Part shown: positions 37,191-42,116 of the stretch, piece by piece
Position numbering within the stretch: the first letter of the stretch is position 1
Layout of the letters: each line of letters starts with the position of its first letter
Assembly (NCBI GenBank): GCA_014237405.1
Contig: JABZFO010000096.1
Location: 1-42,116, forward strand
Length of the DNA stretch: 42,116 nt
Source: Desulfosarcina sp.
GTDB taxonomy: Bacteria; Desulfobacterota; Desulfobacteria; Desulfobacterales; Desulfosarcinaceae
Reading direction: 5' to 3'
Position numbers and translations under genes: made by a program
Notes under the pieces: model-generated
What the model was told of the DNA's origin: nothing
Database searches by the model: none
What the model saw: only the letters and a program-made list of their open reading frames with translations

Positions 37191-39274
37191 GGTGTACTTC
37201 TTCTACTGTCGTGAATGGTCACAAGTAAATGTTCCCGAGCCCGTGTCGCGGCCACATATCGTTCGCACCGCTCCAACACCTCGGCATTAATTAAGTGGTT
37301 CATCGGATCATCAGGTTCGGCGCATGCCAAGGCTATTGCGCGAAACTCCAATCCTTTAATTCTTTTTATGGTGCCCAATCGAACACCTGGTTCATCTTTG
37401 CCGGGATCAACTTCACGTGGTTTTAATTGAAGAATGGATATGTTTGCGTCCGTCAATGCCGTAACGATGGCCGGTTTGTATGGGGTGATGCAAATTTCAT
37501 AGTTTTTAAGACTGTGATCATCCATCAAGGTTTGCACCCAGGCAACAATTGCTTCAGCTTCGTCCTTTTGGCTTTTGCATGCCTCGACGATCGGCTCAGG
37601 GCCTTTAAACACCGAATGATCGCCGGCTATGGAGACTTGGTGACCGTCTAAATCATCGATTTCAAGGCCCTTGAGCATTGCCTGGGCATATTTTCTGATC
37701 TGCTCACTGGTGCGATAATTGATTTTGAGCCGTCTTGAGCGGCCTCGAATTTCAATGCCGGCCCTGCTCATTGGAATCTTGGCGCGGTATATTCTTTGAT
37801 GGCCGTCACCCACTGTACAAAGTGGGTCGAGCAAGCTTTCTTTAATGGGGCTCAGTGCTCGAATAAGCTTAAGCGCTTCAAGGCTGAAGTCCTGCGCTTC
37901 ATCAACGAGCACGTGCCGATATTGATTAAAGTTCCCCTGCTCAACAGCTAAGCGCGCCTGATGAATAGCGCCCTCAATTGTCAGGATATTGCGCTTCTTC
38001 AGTCCCCGTTGGAAAGCTCTGAAAACAGGCCACGCTTGGCGTCTTTGTTTTCGGCTAATCCTTGGTCTGGCTGAACGGACCGTTGTCAGGTAGTCCTCTT
38101 CATTGTCAATGCCATTGGCGTCGATGACATTCCAATACTCTTTGACCATTTCATCCTGGGCCATGGGCAACTGCCCCAGTTCCGGGTTTGCCCATATCGA
38201 GTCCCAAATGGCATCAAAATCCTCATCATCACCAATGCGGCCTTTCCAGCCTGATCGTGTGCATATGGTTCTTGACAGGGCGTGTAAATTGGTCACCTCA
38301 ATGTGTTCGGCGGCGCTCGAATCCATCTGTCTGATATATTCTTTAAGGGTGATCGACAGATTCGTTGTGAATGTTGTTAATAAAACTTTTTCTTTGGGAT
38401 CTTTCAGTTTGTTGGCCAAATAAACTGCCCGGTGAATCAGGCAAACCGTCTTTCCGGTACCGGCCGAACCATTGATATTCATTGGTCCCTTGGTTCCCCA
38501 TTCAACAAGTTTCTTTTGGTAGGGATGCAGGAAGATCCGCCACTCCTCAAGAGGAGCCTCTAAAATATCCTTCAAGTGTTCTTCGCCCTTCACCAATACC
38601 AAATCGAAATTGGCCCTTTCGGCAACATTCGTGAAATCGCCCGGCCCTTCGGGAATCAGTTCCGGAGCAGGCACTGTTGCGATGCCAAGCATCTCCTCCA
38701 AGGCCTCATCGAGACTCAAACCGGCGGCGATACCCACCAAAAGATCCCGGCAATCTTTGGGTAAGTAATCACTTAACGCTTCAAGGGACTCATCCGACGA
38801 TATCGCCTTAACTGCAGGAATTAAAGGTTCTGGCACGCCTGCCCTGAATAGCTCGGCCTCGGATAATGTCGCCAATGGATAATCATCCGGTGAAGCGGGT
38901 TTTTCTGGTTGTTGCTCTACAGCTGCTTGCAATTTCTCGACATCAAAAACCTGAAACACCCCGGTTTTGGGATGCATCTCGAACCGCTTGTTTTTGGCCC
39001 AGGCATATGCCTTATCATGGGTATCTATATGCACCATGAGATAGGTATCGCCTTGTTCAGGCGCAATAATGATGGCCCGATATCCATCCGGCAAGTTGGC
39101 GCCACGCACCTTTGAATCAGCCATCATTTCATCAAGCTTGTGGACATGTAATGAAGGATCGGCTGGATTCACCTGAAAGCGATCCATGAACCCAGCGACC
39201 TTTTTTTGAACCTTGGTCGGTAACTTATGGTAGCCCTTTAGTACATCCCGGTGCATCATCAGTTGAGCCATCAT
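37184..39274 (-). CDS. RelE-like domain fused to a UvrD-type superfamily I helicase
   Basis: This 696-residue protein has three parts. Residues 1-100 fit a RelE/ParE-like toxin fold (HRDVLKGYHKLPTKVQKKVA, VRGANLPDGYRAIII, YLMVHIDTHDKAYAWAKNKR). Residues 110-240 form an Ala/Glu-rich linker or helical domain. The helicase follows: Walker A GSAGTGKT (269-276), LTTFTTNLSITLKEYI, motif II DEAQD (458-462), TVGDGHQRIYRAK, NYRTSEQIRKYA and RYVAATRAREHLLVT. Compared with full UvrD, the 1B/2B insertions are reduced. It overlaps its upstream neighbour as ATGA. Whether the RelE-like part retains ribonuclease activity is unknown. It is a probable defence or DNA-processing enzyme. Confidence 0.85.
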   Translation of the reverse strand: MMAQLMMHRDVLKGYHKLPTKVQKKVAGFMDRFQVNPADPSLHVHKLDEMMADSKVRGANLPDGYRAIIIAPEQGDTYLMVHIDTHDKAYAWAKNKRFEMHPKTGVFQVFDVEKLQAAVEQQPEKPASPDDYPLATLSEAELFRAGVPEPLIPAVKAISSDESLEALSDYLPKDCRDLLVGIAAGLSLDEALEEMLGIATVPAPELIPEGPGDFTNVAERANFDLVLVKGEEHLKDILEAPLEEWRIFLHPYQKKLVEWGTKGPMNINGSAGTGKTVCLIHRAVYLANKLKDPKEKVLLTTFTTNLSITLKEYIRQMDSSAAEHIEVTNLHALSRTICTRSGWKGRIGDDEDFDAIWDSIWANPELGQLPMAQDEMVKEYWNVIDANGIDNEEDYLTTVRSARPRISRKQRRQAWPVFRAFQRGLKKRNILTIEGAIHQARLAVEQGNFNQYRHVLVDEAQDFSLEALKLIRALSPIKESLLDPLCTVGDGHQRIYRAKIPMSRAGIEIRGRSRRLKINYRTSEQIRKYAQAMLKGLEIDDLDGHQVSIAGDHSVFKGPEPIVEACKSQKDEAEAIVAWVQTLMDDHSLKNYEICITPYKPAIVTALTDANISILQLKPREVDPGKDEPGVRLGTIKRIKGLEFRAIALACAEPDDPMNHLINAEVLERCERYVAATRAREHLLVTIHDSRRSTPW

Positions 39275-42116
39275 TTATCTCCCAATATAATCCTTTTGAT
39301 CTCACTTATCAGCCAACCCGTACCGTTGGTCTCAATGTCATCCGGCAAAATAACCTTCCACCCCTGATGCTGCCATTGATTGGCAAAACCCTGCTGGTCT
39401 CCGGCAAGAATGGCAATCTTGGCATTGGGTCCTTCCCATGCCAGCTCTGCAAAGGCATCATCTTCAATATTATCATTAACGTATTCTACTGTTGGAACAG
39501 GCAAATCAGCCTTGGCAAGGGCCTCCACTACTGGTCTCAGGCGTGAAATGGTCTCTTCAAAAACTTGCTTCCATTCACCAGACATTTCAAACTTTCCTTC
39601 AAACAGGATCTCCGGAGCATTATTATCCTGGGCTTCACTTGATGTCCAGAAAGCAAACGTGTTGGTAAACTGAAATGCATTGATGCACGCCAAAAACCGG
39701 CGCCATCTCTCTTTGAAGTCACTGCCGGAAACCTCTTGCTCACTGTCGCCCATTCGGCCGATGATACCGGCTCGTTCCTTGGCATGAATGATGGCATTTT
39801 CGACTGTGATGTAGGTGATAAAATCCTGCGTAAGAGAGGCACGGTCATTATACACCCATTCACCATTCTCATCGTTGGGTATCGATGGCAGAGCACTACC
39901 TTTACGCCATCCTTCAAAAGCCGCTTGCAATTTCGAGTGCCTGACTTTTCGCCGGCCGGCCAATAGCAGTAAAGGGTGGAAAACAATATAATCCGCTATC
40001 AGTTTCCAGCCGACTTCATTCGGCGCAGCCAAATATGCTTTAAGCTGCTGCATGCCGTTAGCGACAAACTTGTGGGCATTTGGTATGTCTTCCTTATACT
40101 TTTGAGAAAGCGATTGTTGGTATTTAACAAAATAACTGGCCAATTGAGGATGACAAACCATTACATGCGTCTGATTTTCGTTAGCCAGATCTTCCCATGT
40201 CACCCCCCAGACCCAGTAATTGCCGCTTTCAAGAATAGCCCTGCGTTTATTCATATCATCGGCAAGCCGGTTATTGGGATGGCAGTGAAATTCAAAGCCG
40301 TCCGTAAAAATGGCCACCGGCTTAATGGTATCGTCATCGCAAGAGAGCAAAAAATCAGGTTGAGACTGGACCATCACTCCCTGGGCAGTGCCTAACGACG
40401 GTTGTAGTTCCAGCTCCCACAGACGATCCGAGTCAGGTAGAGAAAAACGAAAACCCTGACTTCCCTTGATAATGGTTTCGGACCACGACCCTTTACAGCC
40501 TTCAACAAAGGAACGGAGAGACTCTACAAATTTCTTTTCCAGCACACTTCCGAAAAGGGAATTCACCTTAATTTGTTCCAACTCACCTTTGTTGACGCGT
40601 TTTTCTCCTGAGTCAATGAGCCGGTTGAGCAGTTTTATACCGCGTTCTCGACTGATCCGGTCGGCCTTATACTGAAGATGGTAAGATCGAATACATCGAT
40701 AACAGCCGTCGGTATCATCCATCTCATCCTGTTGAACGAACTTGCGGCAGGGGCAAGTTTCAAGCGTATCCCTGGCCCGCCTCAACACGTCCATGATCCC
40801 TTCGCCTTCTCGCCCCTTGTCGTCCTTTTCTTGAAACAAGGATTTTAAAAAGCCGGTGCCACCGGGGACGGCATCCATGATAACCAGGTAATGCTTGGTT
40901 ATGCCTGCGGTTGAATCGGGCATGATTTGAGGTTGAACAATAAGATGGGCAGGATTACCTTCAAACCGCAACCGTAGCCCAAGGTAAATACAGGCAACCA
41001 GTGTGTCGATGTCTTCACTATCGGCCAAAGGCAACAGCAGCCGAATGGCCTCTGATTTTAATTGGCGATACAAGTATAAAGGAATGTATTTAAATGCCTG
41101 TTGGCCATCTTGGCCTTCCTGCCGCAATTTTTCATACCTTCGCCGGCCTTGGCAACTTCGTCTATGCAGACCGGCGATATCGCTTTGGGGGGTTAGATTG
41201 GGGGGTATGGCAATGCCGCAATGTTGACAAATCTGGAAACCGTCGTCCGAAACAAAGGTGTCCGGACCAAAAGGGATATCTTTTTGATCCATCAGGTAGC
41301 CGGTGTTGATCTCCCTCAAAATCATCGAAGAGCGGTACTCAATGCCAAAAGGCAGGTCATCCTCACCGACCGCCCCGGCCGAACGCTCTTTTGTCTGGTC
41401 AAATGAGACGATTACTTCATAGAACCCCCTTTGACGCTCTTCATCCCTGTCCCCGGAGAGGCTTTCATAATGTTCCATGTAAGACAGCGCCTGGGATTGT
41501 GAAAACTCGATAAACTGCCGGTGCTGGCCGATTTCCAACTGGCTGCCGCGACCACCAGCGTGACCGCATTGCGGACAGGCCGGATTCGCATCCGGTTCGT
41601 TGAGTTCTTCGATCCTGCGCATGTGGCCACACAGACCACAAACTGCCCAGGTCTCGGTGAGCAATTGCTGGGGATTGCCGATGGCGATTTGCTGAATATC
41701 AAACTGTCGACGATGGGTGTAAAAGGTGTTGCACGGGGCCAGCTCTCTGAGGGCAGCGGTGGCATTGCGGTAAACCTCCACCGGTTTATAATCCTGATCC
41801 GCATGCCGGTGTTTATTGTAAACTGACCCATAAAATCGCACTCCCCGTTCCGGGAAAGCATAATTGGGAAGTAGTCCGTAATCGGTAAAAAGCCCCAGGG
41901 TTGTGATTCGGCTGAGACCACTTAGGCGACCCTTCAAGATGCGCATCTCCTGTTGAATTTCTACACGCGCGTCCTTTTCTTCTTCATCCAATTTTTTGGT
42001 GGTGGTCCAGTTTATCTGTATTGGTGTGTCGGCATAAAAGTTAAGAATTCTGACATGCTCCAGACATGATCGGTAAGACCCGCTGCCATAAAAGGAGTTG
42101 TCGGACATTTGAAACG
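39271..42116 (-). CDS. DUF1998 protein with zinc motifs and C-terminal nuclease-like domain (5' end outside window)
   Basis: The frame is open to the window edge; a Met at 42108 is probably internal and the real N-terminus likely carries a DEAD/DEAH helicase. Numbering from that Met, zinc ligands occur at CGLC (157-160) and CPQC (178-181), and a further CQHC at 294-297. The DUF1998 region has VPGGTGFLKSLF and the four-cysteine end CPC (452-454)/CYRC (469-472). A C-terminal PD-(D/E)XK/Vsr-like part has QPDFLL (583-588), FTDGFEFHCHP and LADDMNKRRAILESGNYWVW. This resembles DruE/DrmB/MrfA-type proteins of antiphage and repair systems. It overlaps the RelE-UvrD start as ATGA. Confidence 0.8.
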   Translation of the reverse strand, partial: FQMSDNSFYGSGSYRSCLEHVRILNFYADTPIQINWTTTKKLDEEEKDARVEIQQEMRILKGRLSGLSRITTLGLFTDYGLLPNYAFPERGVRFYGSVYNKHRHADQDYKPVEVYRNATAALRELAPCNTFYTHRRQFDIQQIAIGNPQQLLTETWAVCGLCGHMRRIEELNEPDANPACPQCGHAGGRGSQLEIGQHRQFIEFSQSQALSYMEHYESLSGDRDEERQRGFYEVIVSFDQTKERSAGAVGEDDLPFGIEYRSSMILREINTGYLMDQKDIPFGPDTFVSDDGFQICQHCGIAIPPNLTPQSDIAGLHRRSCQGRRRYEKLRQEGQDGQQAFKYIPLYLYRQLKSEAIRLLLPLADSEDIDTLVACIYLGLRLRFEGNPAHLIVQPQIMPDSTAGITKHYLVIMDAVPGGTGFLKSLFQEKDDKGREGEGIMDVLRRARDTLETCPCRKFVQQDEMDDTDGCYRCIRSYHLQYKADRISRERGIKLLNRLIDSGEKRVNKGELEQIKVNSLFGSVLEKKFVESLRSFVEGCKGSWSETIIKGSQGFRFSLPDSDRLWELELQPSLGTAQGVMVQSQPDFLLSCDDDTIKPVAIFTDGFEFHCHPNNRLADDMNKRRAILESGNYWVWGVTWEDLANENQTHVMVCHPQLASYFVKYQQSLSQKYKEDIPNAHKFVANGMQQLKAYLAAPNEVGWKLIADYIVFHPLLLLAGRRKVRHSKLQAAFEGWRKGSALPSIPNDENGEWVYNDRASLTQDFITYITVENAIIHAKERAGIIGRMGDSEQEVSGSDFKERWRRFLACINAFQFTNTFAFWTSSEAQDNNAPEILFEGKFEMSGEWKQVFEETISRLRPVVEALAKADLPVPTVEYVNDNIEDDAFAELAWEGPNAKIAILAGDQQGFANQWQHQGWKVILPDDIETNGTGWLISEIKRIILGDK

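Overview
The window looks like a chromosomal segment of a Desulfobacterota (former Deltaproteobacteria) bacterium, probably near Desulfobacteraceae/Desulfosarcinaceae. This is inferred from gene order and protein character, not from a database search. Pointers are a fused TIGR03960/DUF2344 radical-SAM protein directly before an RNase E/G gene, a YkgJ-type cysteine cluster protein, a sodium-pump decarboxylase beta/gamma pair, an archaeal-style thymidylate synthase, and an origin-type cluster (dnaN-gyrB; rpmH-rnpA-yidD-yidC-jag-mnmE) with a parS site.

Layout. 1-530: start of hisG and all of hisI (minus strand). 769-3174: class A penicillin-binding protein. 3174-3421: an inverted-repeat element and a REP-like palindrome. 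3438-6535: DctB-like cache/PAS histidine kinase plus a NarL-type regulator. 6571-10147 (minus): EndoQ-like PHP nuclease fused to a UvrD helicase, followed by a small broken ORF and a terminator. 10368-11517: a two-gene split RdgC-like pair. 11742-15150: dnaN and gyrB. 15507-17987: thyA (+) converging on asnS (-), with an htrA remnant upstream of asnS. 18094-28095: the radical-SAM, RNase G, rpmH, rnpA, yidD, yidC, jag, mnmE, parS, ykgJ-like series. 28148-31041: PrmA-like methyltransferase, then a minus-strand oadG-oadB-monooxygenase operon. 31387-36205: a BMP-type nucleoside-like ABC importer operon. 36216-42116 (minus): a translationally coupled three-gene operon (DUF1998/nuclease protein cut by the window edge, RelE-like-UvrD fusion, unknown 324-residue protein) that looks like an antiphage or DNA-processing system.

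Two themes stand out. First, DNA maintenance genes are concentrated here: EndoQ-UvrD, split RdgC, clamp and gyrase, parS, and the DUF1998/RelE-UvrD operon. Second, five genes (gyrB, thyA, htrA, rng and the second ABC permease) have both ends recognisable but appear to lack internal sequence or to change frame inside the gene. Because gyrB is essential, assembly errors at contig joins are the simplest explanation. If the deletions were real, functional copies would have to exist elsewhere.

No tRNA, rRNA, CRISPR array, transposase or phage gene was seen.
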